Shown here one piece after another: positions 45,077-53,065 of a stretch of DNA of 64,000 bases. The notes under the pieces were generated by a model. It worked only from the letters and a program-made list of their open reading frames with translations, did no database searches and was not told the origin of the DNA. The position numbers and the translations under genes were made by a program. Source of the stretch: a bacterium (GTDB lineage: Bacteria > UBP14 > UBA6098 > 4484-93); NCBI GenBank assembly GCA_021158465.1, contig JAGGUN010000035.1, positions 1 through 64,000 of the forward strand. Direction: 5' to 3'. How positions within the stretch are numbered: position 1 is the stretch's first letter; every line of letters starts with the position of its first letter.

Positions 45077-46354
45077 ATGAGGAGTGTAACAGTTATCATC
45101 CTTCTTTTTGCTACAGCATCCTTTGCCCAGGATTATTTCGAGGCGGTGGAGGAGATTCCAGAGGTTGATGGGACATTGCTCGAGCTTGAGTCTAGTCTTG
45201 TCTATTCCCCCGATGATCCGACTATCCTCTATAACCTTGCCCTTCGGTATCAGGAAGCTGGTGACTGGGAGAAGGCAAGGGGTATGCTTTACCGTTTGGA
45301 GGAGCTGAAGCCATCGTCTGCTTTTGTCGAGTATGCTGTTGGGGAGTTTTTCTCTGCAAAGGGGGAAACCGATTCTGCTGTCTACCATTACGAGAAGGCG
45401 CTTGAGCTACATTATGAATATCCTGTTGTTTGGGAGAAGCTTGTTCTGCTTGAGCCGAAGTATCTTTTCAACCTTGGGATGCTTTACAAGGAGAAGGCGG
45501 ATAGTCTCTTAAGGGAGGATGTGGCGGAGAAGGCGATACAGTATCTTGAGGAGTATAAGGAGAAGAATCCAGGTGGGATGTATGTGGCTGATGCTGATGC
45601 TGCGATAGAGAGCTTAAGGCTTTTGGAGGGTGAGATAAAGGCGTCAGCGAGAAAAAGGGAACGAGAGGAGCAGAAGCGAGCGCTTTTGGTGGATGAGAGG
45701 AAAAGGCGTATTGAGGAGAGGAACCGTTTTTTGAGGGAGCGCCCTACTATTCTGGGTGGAGGACTGCGTTTCTGGACACCGGGAAATACCGAGCTCGAGT
45801 TCAAGGTAAAAGAGGGGGTGGAGGTTCCTGAGCCGATGGTTGTGGAGACAGGGGGCGATACCGTGGTCTTTACTCCCACGGAGGATCTGTCGGTGAAGAG
45901 GGTTATGAAATCTGCATCAGGGGTTGCACTTTCTGGTGGGCGGTTCTTTGGACCGCTCTGGGCTTGCTCATCTGTCTACTTCGGTGGTGCACACCCGGCA
46001 TACTCCTATAAGAAAGGGATCGATACCACACTTGTCGGAACACCTTACGACCCGTATGTGCGTGGAACAATAAATACCGTCTCCGTTTTCGAATTGACAG
46101 GAGAGGCGAGATATAATATCTGTTATTACTCTCCTCTTGTTGTGTATATCGGAACGGGCGGTGGGCTTGTGTATATCTTACCACATGAGAAGACCCCATA
46201 TTTCGACTCCGTTCTGTCGGGGGATATGTTCGCTTCGGTTGCACTCCTTTTCGGGTTTCACAACATTGTAGCCTGCTTGAGCTTTCGTAGGGGGTTTCTG
46301 GGAAGCTCGCAGGCAGGAGTTGTTGACCTGCTTGTATACTATAAAATTTTCTGA
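45077..46354 (+). CDS. Exported TPR protein of unknown function, linked to polysaccharide export
   Basis: The start at 45077 (GAGG ribosome binding site, signal peptide MRSVTVIILLFATASFAQ) is preferred over an upstream TTG. The protein has 425 residues. Residues about 45-145 carry two or three TPR-like helix pairs (LALRYQEAGDWEKARGMLYR, VYHYEKALELHYEY). Residues about 190-225 are a highly charged helix rich in Arg, Glu and Lys, likely a coiled coil. The remainder is beta-rich with many aromatic, Gly and Tyr residues (GGGLVYILPHEKTPYF), resembling an outer-membrane barrel or sheet domain. I do not recognise the family. It precedes a Wza-like gene by 14 bases, so an assembly or scaffold role in export is plausible. 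Confidence 0.75.
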   Translation: MRSVTVIILLFATASFAQDYFEAVEEIPEVDGTLLELESSLVYSPDDPTILYNLALRYQEAGDWEKARGMLYRLEELKPSSAFVEYAVGEFFSAKGETDSAVYHYEKALELHYEYPVVWEKLVLLEPKYLFNLGMLYKEKADSLLREDVAEKAIQYLEEYKEKNPGGMYVADADAAIESLRLLEGEIKASARKREREEQKRALLVDERKRRIEERNRFLRERPTILGGGLRFWTPGNTELEFKVKEGVEVPEPMVVETGGDTVVFTPTEDLSVKRVMKSASGVALSGGRFFGPLWACSSVYFGGAHPAYSYKKGIDTTLVGTPYDPYVRGTINTVSVFELTGEARYNICYYSPLVVYIGTGGGLVYILPHEKTPYFDSVLSGDMFASVALLFGFHNIVACLSFRRGFLGSSQAGVVDLLVYYKIF

Positions 46355-46368
46355 GGGTGTATAAAGAT

Positions 46369-47622
46369 ATGAGAAAGGCTGGAATCCTTTTGCTCTGTGC
46401 AACTGAGTTTTTTCTCGGTTCTGTTTCTCTTTTTGCTCAAGGTGTGGTGCCGCTTAGGTTTCAGGGAAAGGTAAAAGAAGAGAGATCTGCGAAGCTTGGT
46501 GTGAGAGTGAGGAGAGCAGAATTTGATAGGTTCGAGACGGAGGAGCTTCCAGAGGCGAGGGTGAGCACGGGTGGAGGTGGTGTTCCACAGGAGGGACCAG
46601 TTGATCCGAAAGCATATATCCTTGGACCGAATGATGTTCTGAAGCTCAAGGTTTGGGAATCCGAGGAGTATGAGCATGAGCTGACAGTAACGCCGGAGGG
46701 TGAGCTTGTTATTCCGCTTGTTGGCGTGGTTGACCTGCGCTGGAAGAGTCTTGAGGAAGCGAGAGCCATCGTCAAAGAGGCGTTGAAAAAGAGATTCAAG
46801 AATTTTACCTTCTCGCTGACATTAAAGCAATTGCGTCGGTTCAAGGCACATATCACAGGGCAGGTGGAATTCCCTGGCGCATATGATGTTACGGCGGCGG
46901 ATAGACTCTCTACCCTTATATACATGGCAGGAGGTACCGCTAACTTCCCTGACATCCAAAACATCCTCATCATCCGAAGAAGCGGGACGGAGACATTGTC
47001 CGTTGACCTTTCGCGGTATTTCAGACTGGGGGATACAAGTCAGAACCCATACCTTCTCGACGGGGATATAGTGTATCTGCCGAGGCTCGATTTCAGGGCT
47101 AATGTTGTGGTTGTTGTGGGGGACGGTGTAACAGGGATATACACGATAGACGAGAATGAGTCGCTTGACGGTTTCCTGAAGAGGGTAGATGCGCTGTTCC
47201 ATACATCCGATATCTCGCATATCGAGGTAGTGAGAGGGGACAGGGTTGATACGGTCAATTTTATCGATAAGGGAGGAGAGTATCTGCTTCTCCCTGGCGA
47301 TACTGTGTATATTCCGACCATATCCGATTCGGTCTATGTGGTGGGGTTCGTCACATCTCCTGGAGCTGTTCCGTTCAACTCTGGGGAAAGCATTGAGGGG
47401 TATATTGCGCTTGCAGGTGGACCAAGCGAAGACGGAAGCATATCCCGTGTCAAGGTAAAGCGGCTCGGTAAGAGCTATTCGCTCTCGGAGATTGACAGGA
47501 TAAGGCGAGGGGATGTTATAATTGTTGGGGAGCGCTTCTCTTCCCAGGTTGTAAGATACCTTACCCCTGTTGTGCAGATCGCCTCACTCATTCTAACCGG
47601 GTTTGCAGCGGGAGTGTTCTAA
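46369..47622 (+). CDS. Wza-like polysaccharide export protein (Poly_export/SLBB)
   Basis: The start at 46369 gives a signal peptide (MRKAGILLLCATEFFLG..LFAQ) and 417 residues. The Poly_export domain begins near residue 80 (ILGPNDVLKLKVWE, then VTPEGELVIPLVGVVDL), followed by SLBB repeats (AHITGQVEFPGAYDV, VYVVGFVTSPGAVPFNSGES). The C-terminus is hydrophobic (LTPVVQIASLILTGFAAGVF), like the membrane-spanning end of Wza-type outer-membrane channels. It exports capsule or exopolysaccharide across the outer membrane, with the Wzz-like protein encoded immediately downstream (the next gene starts at the base after the stop). Confidence 0.92.
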   Translation: MRKAGILLLCATEFFLGSVSLFAQGVVPLRFQGKVKEERSAKLGVRVRRAEFDRFETEELPEARVSTGGGGVPQEGPVDPKAYILGPNDVLKLKVWESEEYEHELTVTPEGELVIPLVGVVDLRWKSLEEARAIVKEALKKRFKNFTFSLTLKQLRRFKAHITGQVEFPGAYDVTAADRLSTLIYMAGGTANFPDIQNILIIRRSGTETLSVDLSRYFRLGDTSQNPYLLDGDIVYLPRLDFRANVVVVVGDGVTGIYTIDENESLDGFLKRVDALFHTSDISHIEVVRGDRVDTVNFIDKGGEYLLLPGDTVYIPTISDSVYVVGFVTSPGAVPFNSGESIEGYIALAGGPSEDGSISRVKVKRLGKSYSLSEIDRIRRGDVIIVGERFSSQVVRYLTPVVQIASLILTGFAAGVF

Positions 47623-48825
47623 GTGGATAAATCGAGACTTATATCTTTCCTCGATTACATTGAATATCTCGTATCGCATGTGAGGATAATTATCCTTAAC
47701 GGTGTTTTGGTGGCGGCTGTCGCGTTTGCTATAACAACTCTTCTTCCCAAGTGGTATGAGGGTAAGGTGGAAATAATGCCACCGCGATCTGCTGGCGGTG
47801 GGATTATGGGAATAGCGGCAAGCATTGCAGGAAGCTTTTCCCTTGCATCTGAGGGAGAATTCAAACTACCGTTTATGTCTACCCCCTCTGACCTTTACTC
47901 TGCTATGGTGAAGAGCAGGGCGGTCATAGACCCGATAATCGACAAATATAATTTGCAGAAGTACTACAAGAAGAAGGACATAGATGAGACGAGGAAGAAG
48001 TTTTTGAAGTATCTGACTGCAAGGGTCACGGGTGAGGGGATTGTTGAGGTAAAGTTTCTTGCGAAGCGTGACCCTGTTTTTTCTGCTGCCGTTGCGAACG
48101 ATGTGGTTAAGCAGCTTGATAAGGTCAACAGGGAGCTTCTTTTGCAATCTGCGAGGAGCACGCGAGAGTTTGTTGGAAAGAGGCTTGCGGAGTGTAAAGA
48201 GAGGCTTGCAGAGGCAGAGCGTTCTCTTGCGGCGTTTCAGAAGGAGCATAAGGCGATATCCATTGAGGACCAGATGCGCATTATGCTTGAGCTCTCCGCT
48301 GGTATGCGGGCTGAGCTTATGGAGGCAGAGCTTGAGCGAGATTTTCTGAGGGAACATTACCTTCCAGATAACCCGCGTCTTCTGCAGGTAGAGGAGCGGA
48401 TACAGGCAATTGAGAAGAAGGTAAAGTCGTTTGAGGAGGAAGGGAGCGAGTTTCGGGAAGCGCTGGTTTCTCTTCCTGACCTGTGGGTGGAGTATTCCAA
48501 CCTTTTAAGGGAGGTCAAGGTCCAGGAGACGCTATATGAGTTCCTGTTGACCCAATATGAGCAGGCAAAGATACAGGAACAGAAAGATACGCCAGTCATT
48601 CAGGTCCTGTCCTGGGCGACTGTTCCGGAGCATAAGGTGAAGCCGAAGAGGGGTATTATATCCCTTGTGCTGGCTGTGGTGGCGGTGCTCTTGACGATAC
48701 TTTATCTTCTGTGGCGAAGGTTTATTGAGAACCAGCGAACTCAGAACCCCCATCTGCATAGCAGGTGGATACAGTTCAAGAACAGTTGTATAAGAGTTTT
48801 TACATTTAGGATAGGAGAAAGATGA
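47623..48825 (+). CDS. Wzz/chain-length determinant family protein
   Basis: This 400-residue inner-membrane protein has an N-terminal membrane segment (LNGVLVAAVAFAITTLLP), a periplasmic region with long coiled coils (about residues 165-320, e.g. KRLAECKERLAEAERSLAAF), and a second membrane segment (GIISLVLAVVAVLLTILYLL). The short basic cytoplasmic tail has no tyrosine-kinase domain. The Pro-rich motif before TM2 (VPEHKVKPKRG) is typical of the family. It sets polymer length or bridges to the Wza channel. The start is GTG 47623, directly after the Wza-like stop. The end overlaps the next gene as ATGA. Confidence 0.9.
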   Translation: MDKSRLISFLDYIEYLVSHVRIIILNGVLVAAVAFAITTLLPKWYEGKVEIMPPRSAGGGIMGIAASIAGSFSLASEGEFKLPFMSTPSDLYSAMVKSRAVIDPIIDKYNLQKYYKKKDIDETRKKFLKYLTARVTGEGIVEVKFLAKRDPVFSAAVANDVVKQLDKVNRELLLQSARSTREFVGKRLAECKERLAEAERSLAAFQKEHKAISIEDQMRIMLELSAGMRAELMEAELERDFLREHYLPDNPRLLQVEERIQAIEKKVKSFEEEGSEFREALVSLPDLWVEYSNLLREVKVQETLYEFLLTQYEQAKIQEQKDTPVIQVLSWATVPEHKVKPKRGIISLVLAVVAVLLTILYLLWRRFIENQRTQNPHLHSRWIQFKNSCIRVFTFRIGER

Positions 48826-49835
48826 ACGAGAGGACTAAACTTGTCCAGATAGGAGTGGGAGCATGGGGGAGGAACCTGCTCAGGAACTTTTCCTTACTGC
48901 CGGATGTAGAGGTTGTTGGGTTGTGTGATAAGAGTGAAGAGACACGGGAGGGGCTTAAGAAGCAGTTTCCTGCTCTGCCTGTGACTGCCGACTACCGCAA
49001 GCTGCTTGACAATCTGGAGGTAGATGCTGTTGTTATTGCTACACCGCCTGCGCATCATTACAAGATAGCGAAGGAAGCGCTTTCCCTTGGGAAGGATGTT
49101 TTCGTTGAGAAGCCGATGACCCTTGCTATCTCTGAGGCGGAGGAGCTTGTCCGGCTGGCAGAGGGAAGTAGGCGGATACTTATGGTTGGACATATTATGG
49201 AGTATCACCCAGCTGTGGTCAGGATGCGGGAGTATATAGAAGGCGGTGAGCTTGGTGATATCTATTATGTTTATTCCACGAGGGTGAACCTTGGGAAGGT
49301 TAGGGATGTGGAGAATGCGCTTTGGAGTTTTGCCCCGCATGATATTTCGATGATAATCTACCTTCTGAGGGAGAAGCCTGCGGCTGTTTCTGCTACAGGG
49401 GCTGCATATCTCAGAAAGGGTATAGAAGATGTGTCGTTTATCACCTTGTTCTTCGATTCTGGAACGATAGCGCACATACATACGAGCTGGCTTGACCCAC
49501 ACAAGGTCAGACGCTTGACCATTGTCGGAAGCAAGAAGATGGCTGTATTGGATGATGTTGAGCCACAGGAGAAGATACGGATATATGACAAGGGGGTAAA
49601 TCTTCAGCAGGCGTATGACACATATGGCGAGTATCTATCACTCAGGACAGGTGATATTCTCATCCCTGCTGTGAAGGTACAGGAGCCACTGAAGATAGAG
49701 TGTCAGGAGTTTATTAAGGCGGTAAGGAGTCGAATTCCACCTATCACGGATGGCAAGGATGGGCTTGCTGTTCTGAGGGTGCTTCGGGCTGCCGATAAGT
49801 CGATGAAGGAGAACGGTACACCACACAAATGTTAA
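48822..49835 (+). CDS. Gfo/Idh/MocA family oxidoreductase, possibly WbpB/WlbA-like
   Basis: This 337-residue NAD(P)-dependent enzyme has a Rossmann motif GVGAWGRNLLRNF at the N-terminus and the family's EKPMTLAISEAEEL with the catalytic Lys. It is coupled to a Wzz-like gene (4-base overlap) and followed 13 bases later by a hexapeptide acyltransferase. That pairing occurs in the Wbp/Wlb pathway, where WbpB oxidises UDP-GlcNAcA at C3 and WbpD acetylates the 3-amino sugar after WbpE. The specific role is inferred from context. The aminotransferase WbpE is not in this window, which weakens the assignment. Confidence 0.85.
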   Translation: MNERTKLVQIGVGAWGRNLLRNFSLLPDVEVVGLCDKSEETREGLKKQFPALPVTADYRKLLDNLEVDAVVIATPPAHHYKIAKEALSLGKDVFVEKPMTLAISEAEELVRLAEGSRRILMVGHIMEYHPAVVRMREYIEGGELGDIYYVYSTRVNLGKVRDVENALWSFAPHDISMIIYLLREKPAAVSATGAAYLRKGIEDVSFITLFFDSGTIAHIHTSWLDPHKVRRLTIVGSKKMAVLDDVEPQEKIRIYDKGVNLQQAYDTYGEYLSLRTGDILIPAVKVQEPLKIECQEFIKAVRSRIPPITDGKDGLAVLRVLRAADKSMKENGTPHKC

Positions 49836-49848
49836 CAAAGGAGCAACG

Positions 49849-50610
49849 ATGGACAGATTTATCTCTTCAAGAGCAAAGGTAGGGAAGGGAACGACACTCG
49901 GGTATTTTGTTGTGATAGAGGATGATGTGGAGATAGGTGAAAATTGCGTTATCGGGCATAATGTAGTTATCCATCGTGGTAGCAGATTGGGTGATAACTG
50001 CCTTGTTGGAGATGGCAGTATAATCGGCAAGCTACCTATGAAGGCTGCCAGAAGTGCCACGACAAAGGAGCAGATGCTCCCTCCTGCTGTTCTTGGTAAC
50101 GGCTGTATGGTTGGTGCAAACTGCGTCGTCTATGCGGGTAGTGTGATCGGGGAGAGGGTGCTCATCGCCGACCTGGCGACGGTCAGGGAGAACGTCACGA
50201 TCGGCGACTATACTATCGTTGGCAGAGGTGTTGCTATTGAGAACGAGTGCAGAATAGGGAAAAAGACGAAGCTTGAGACCAATGTTTATATTACCGCATA
50301 CTCCGATGTAGGAGATTATGTCTTTGTTGCGCCGGGGGTGAATACGAGCAATGACAACTTCATCGGCAGGACGGAGGAGCGGTTCAAGCATTTCAAGGGC
50401 GTAACGATAAAGAAAGCCGCTCGTGTCGGTGTTCAGGCAACGGTTCTTCCAGGGAAAACAATAGGAGAGGACGCGCTTGTTGCCGCTGGTGCGCTCGTTA
50501 CGAAGGACATCCCGCCAAGGAAGATATATGCAGGCGTTCCGGCAAAATATTTCAGGGACGTTCCCGAGGAACAACTGCTCGAGAACCAGACATTTTACGA
50601 TGGCGATTAG
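49849..50610 (+). CDS. Hexapeptide-repeat acyltransferase, possibly WbpD/WlbB-like
   Basis: This 253-residue protein is dominated by left-handed beta-helix hexapeptide repeats (VVIEDDVEIGENCVIG, VVYAGSVIGERVLIAD, VTIGDYTIVGRGV). The C-terminal end, ATVLPGKTIGEDALVAAGAL followed by VTKDIPPRKIYAGVPAKY, and an upstream TSNDNFIG loop match sugar N-acetyltransferases of the WbpD/WlbB group. It is longer than the usual 190-200 residues because of extra N-terminal coils. Such enzymes are homotrimers that use acyl-CoA to modify nucleotide sugars. Its stop overlaps that of the convergent comEA-like gene by 4 bases. Confidence 0.85.
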   Translation: MDRFISSRAKVGKGTTLGYFVVIEDDVEIGENCVIGHNVVIHRGSRLGDNCLVGDGSIIGKLPMKAARSATTKEQMLPPAVLGNGCMVGANCVVYAGSVIGERVLIADLATVRENVTIGDYTIVGRGVAIENECRIGKKTKLETNVYITAYSDVGDYVFVAPGVNTSNDNFIGRTEERFKHFKGVTIKKAARVGVQATVLPGKTIGEDALVAAGALVTKDIPPRKIYAGVPAKYFRDVPEEQLLENQTFYDGD

Positions 50611-51035
50611 TCCACGGTTATGAGCGGTTTGAGGATCTTATAGGTTTTCTCACCTATTCCCTTCACATTTGTTATATCCTCTTTGCGTCGGAAGCCTCCG
50701 TGGGCTTTTCTGTATTCGATTATCCTTCCCGCCAGCACTTCCCCGATGCGTGGAAGAAGGGTGAGTTCATCCTTGCTTGCTGTATTTATGTTTATTGGGA
50801 ACTTGCTGTCTTGAGTTGTGTCGGATGACCCTTTGTGGACCGATGTTGTGTCTGGCAGGAGTCCTTCGAACCCTCCGGGGTTTCTTGCGTTGAGGTATAG
50901 AAAGATGTTCCCAACGACGATGGCTGCTGCGATGAAGACGACTACCCTTTTGTCCGTTTTAGTAAGGAGGTCATCAACTCTTATCCTTTCCTCCTTTCCA
51001 CTTGACCTTGAGTTCTTTGTTTGCCTTGAGTTCAT
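50607..51035 (-). CDS. ComEA-like helix-hairpin-helix protein
   Basis: This 142-residue protein has one membrane segment at about 30-48 (RVVVFIAAAIVVGNIFLYL), a linker, then the ComEA helix-hairpin-helix domain (ININTASKDELTLLPRIGEV, AGRIIEYRKAHGGFRRKEDI, VKGIGEKTYKILKPLI). ComEA binds incoming DNA outside the membrane during natural transformation; similar short proteins are also found outside competence loci. The ATG at 51035 overlaps gcvPB by 62 bases and has no strong ribosome binding site. I found no better in-frame ATG, GTG or TTG, so translational coupling to gcvPB is likely. Type IV pilus motor genes elsewhere in the window fit DNA uptake. Confidence 0.85.
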   Translation of the reverse strand: MNSRQTKNSRSSGKEERIRVDDLLTKTDKRVVVFIAAAIVVGNIFLYLNARNPGGFEGLLPDTTSVHKGSSDTTQDSKFPININTASKDELTLLPRIGEVLAGRIIEYRKAHGGFRRKEDITNVKGIGEKTYKILKPLITVD

Positions 51036-52434
51036 CGAGTCGTCTGACGGGGGTGTGCATCGGAGATTTTCTGAGAAGCTCAGGTTTTTCTTTTGCCTCT
51101 TCGAGGATAGTGTTCATTGCACTGGCGAAATCCTCGAGGGTCTCCTTGCTTTCTGTTTCTGTTGGCTCTATCATCAAAGCCTCGTGGACAATGAGCGGGA
51201 AGTATATTGTTGGAGCGTGGAACCCCATGTCTAAGAGCCTTTTTGCTACATCGAGTGTCTTCACACCGTATTTTTTGAGGAACTCTCCAGAGAGGACGAA
51301 TTCGTGCATCGGTGTCGATGGGTATGGGAGTTCCCACTTATCCTTCAATAGATGCAAAAGATAGTTCGAGTTCAATACAGCCATCTCGCTTGTATGTTTC
51401 ACCCCATCGCTACCGAGCGATTTTATATAGGCGTACGCCTTGACCATGACGAGGAAGTTCCCCCAGAAGCATAGTATCTTCCCGATTGAGTGAGGGTTGT
51501 TCCAGTTGAGGGAGTATCTTCCGTCTTCTGTGCGGGTGACAATGGGGACAGGCAGGAAATCAGCAAGGTTAGATTTCACTGCTATTGGTCCACCGCCGGG
51601 ACCGCCTCCACCGTGTGGGGTTGAGAAGGTCTTGTGAAGGTTGTAGTGCAATATGTCGACCCCCAGCTCACCTGGCCGGACTATTCCCATAATGGCGTTC
51701 AGATTCGCGCCGTCCATATACAGGATTCCACCAGCTGAGTGAATAAGTTCTGCGACCTTTGTTATCTCGCGCTCGAATATTCCCAGTGTATTAGGGTTTG
51801 TAACCATCATACCTGCAACCTCATCGGAGAGAGCAGATTCAAGCGCCTGAATGTCGATATTCCCATCTTCGTTTGATTTTATCTCAACCGGTTCAAACCC
51901 AGCCATAGCAATTGACGCAGGGTTTGTTCCATGTGAGGAATCGGGGATTATCACATATTTGCGCTGTTGGTGCTTTGCCTTAAAGTATGCTCGCATTATG
52001 AGAGTTCCTGTCAACTCGCCGTGTGCGCCTGCTGCTGGCTGTAGTGTGATGGCGTCCATTCCGCCTATATCTTTTAGCATCTCGCCTAACTCGTACATAA
52101 GCATAAGAGCGCCCTGGACGAACTCTTCTGGCAGAAGAGGATGGATAGATGTGAACCCTGGGAGGCGGGAGATGGTCTCGTTCACGACAGGGTTGTATTT
52201 CATCGTGCAGGAACCGAGCGGATAGAACCCCTTGAGGATATGGTGGTTCAGCGAGGATAGCCTGACGAAGTGTCGCAGTGTGTCTATTTCCGAAAGGCTC
52301 GGAAGGTCGAGCTCGCCTCTCAGAAGGGTTGGGTCGAGCATCTCGTCGATCGGACGCTCTGGAACATCAAGCTCGGGCAGATCTGCCCCTGTTCTACCTT
52401 CACAGGAAAGCTCGAATATAAGCTTTTCGCTCAT
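50974..52434 (-). CDS. gcvPB: Glycine dehydrogenase (decarboxylating) subunit 2
   Basis: This is the C-terminal half of the split P protein, 486 residues, which carries the PLP lysine (about Lys268 in YNLHKTFSTPHGGGGPGGGP). With GcvPA it decarboxylates glycine and hands the aminomethyl group to lipoyl-GcvH. Early signature: FYPLGSCTMKYNPVVNE. The gene starts 1 base after the stop of a lipoprotein that sits between the two halves, which is unusual. A two-subunit P protein is common in Firmicutes, Thermotogae and many candidate phyla, but less so in Proteobacteria. Confidence 0.97.
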   Translation of the reverse strand: MSEKLIFELSCEGRTGADLPELDVPERPIDEMLDPTLLRGELDLPSLSEIDTLRHFVRLSSLNHHILKGFYPLGSCTMKYNPVVNETISRLPGFTSIHPLLPEEFVQGALMLMYELGEMLKDIGGMDAITLQPAAGAHGELTGTLIMRAYFKAKHQQRKYVIIPDSSHGTNPASIAMAGFEPVEIKSNEDGNIDIQALESALSDEVAGMMVTNPNTLGIFEREITKVAELIHSAGGILYMDGANLNAIMGIVRPGELGVDILHYNLHKTFSTPHGGGGPGGGPIAVKSNLADFLPVPIVTRTEDGRYSLNWNNPHSIGKILCFWGNFLVMVKAYAYIKSLGSDGVKHTSEMAVLNSNYLLHLLKDKWELPYPSTPMHEFVLSGEFLKKYGVKTLDVAKRLLDMGFHAPTIYFPLIVHEALMIEPTETESKETLEDFASAMNTILEEAKEKPELLRKSPMHTPVRRLDELKANKELKVKWKGGKDKS

Positions 52435-52435
52435 A

Positions 52436-53065
52436 TCAGTTCTCCCTACTTTTCACCTTAATCTTTCTAACGAACTCATCGATTGTTCCGCGGTACTCCT
52501 CGAAATTATCTATCGGAGCAAAGGCGTAGATAAAGTATTCTGTTCCGCCGTTAAGTATGGAGTAGGAGATGATGTGGACGGGGACTCCTTGCGCAGGTAT
52601 ACCGTTTGCTTCCCACTCGACGGCAGGGAATTCCCCGATATGGATAACCTTGATAGGGGATGTAACGGAATCCTGCTGGTATATGTTGAGGACCTGCGTT
52701 CGCCTTATCTTTCCAAGGGAATCGATCGGTAGGTTTATCTCCTCGTTGGATAGCTCAAACACGGTGAAGCCGATAGCCGCGGGTTCTCTACCTTTGATCT
52801 CTGGTGGTCGTCGTGTTAGGAGAAACAGGAAACCTGCCTTCTCTGATGCTTCGTGGTAGGATAGTTTTTCAACCTTCTTTGGGTCGACGCCTGGGACGGT
52901 ATTTATGATGTATTCCTTTGCATCCTGCGGGTACCAGCCGTTGGGCACGAAGAGTTGCAACCCATACTCTGGAAATGAATAGTATGCCTCATCTGTTGTA
53001 TTCCCTTTTGAGCAGGAGAGTGCTACAAACAGAAGGAACAGAACGCTTATCCGTTTTGCTCTCAA
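52436..53065 (-). CDS. Lipoprotein of unknown function inserted between gcvPA and gcvPB
   Basis: This 209-residue protein has a lipoprotein signal (MRAKRISVLFLLFVALSC, Cys18). The mature domain opens with YSFPEYGLQLFVPNGWYP, contains AAIGFTVFELSNEE, and ends YFIYAFAPIDNFEEYRGTID with a basic tail. This pattern recalls PsbP/DcrB-type (DUF1795-like) lipoprotein domains, a family guess from pattern only. It overlaps gcvPA by 4 bases (ATGA) and is followed by gcvPB after 1 base, so it is made with the glycine cleavage P protein although it would sit on a membrane. The function is unknown. Confidence 0.8.
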   Translation of the reverse strand: MRAKRISVLFLLFVALSCSKGNTTDEAYYSFPEYGLQLFVPNGWYPQDAKEYIINTVPGVDPKKVEKLSYHEASEKAGFLFLLTRRPPEIKGREPAAIGFTVFELSNEEINLPIDSLGKIRRTQVLNIYQQDSVTSPIKVIHIGEFPAVEWEANGIPAQGVPVHIISYSILNGGTEYFIYAFAPIDNFEEYRGTIDEFVRKIKVKSREN

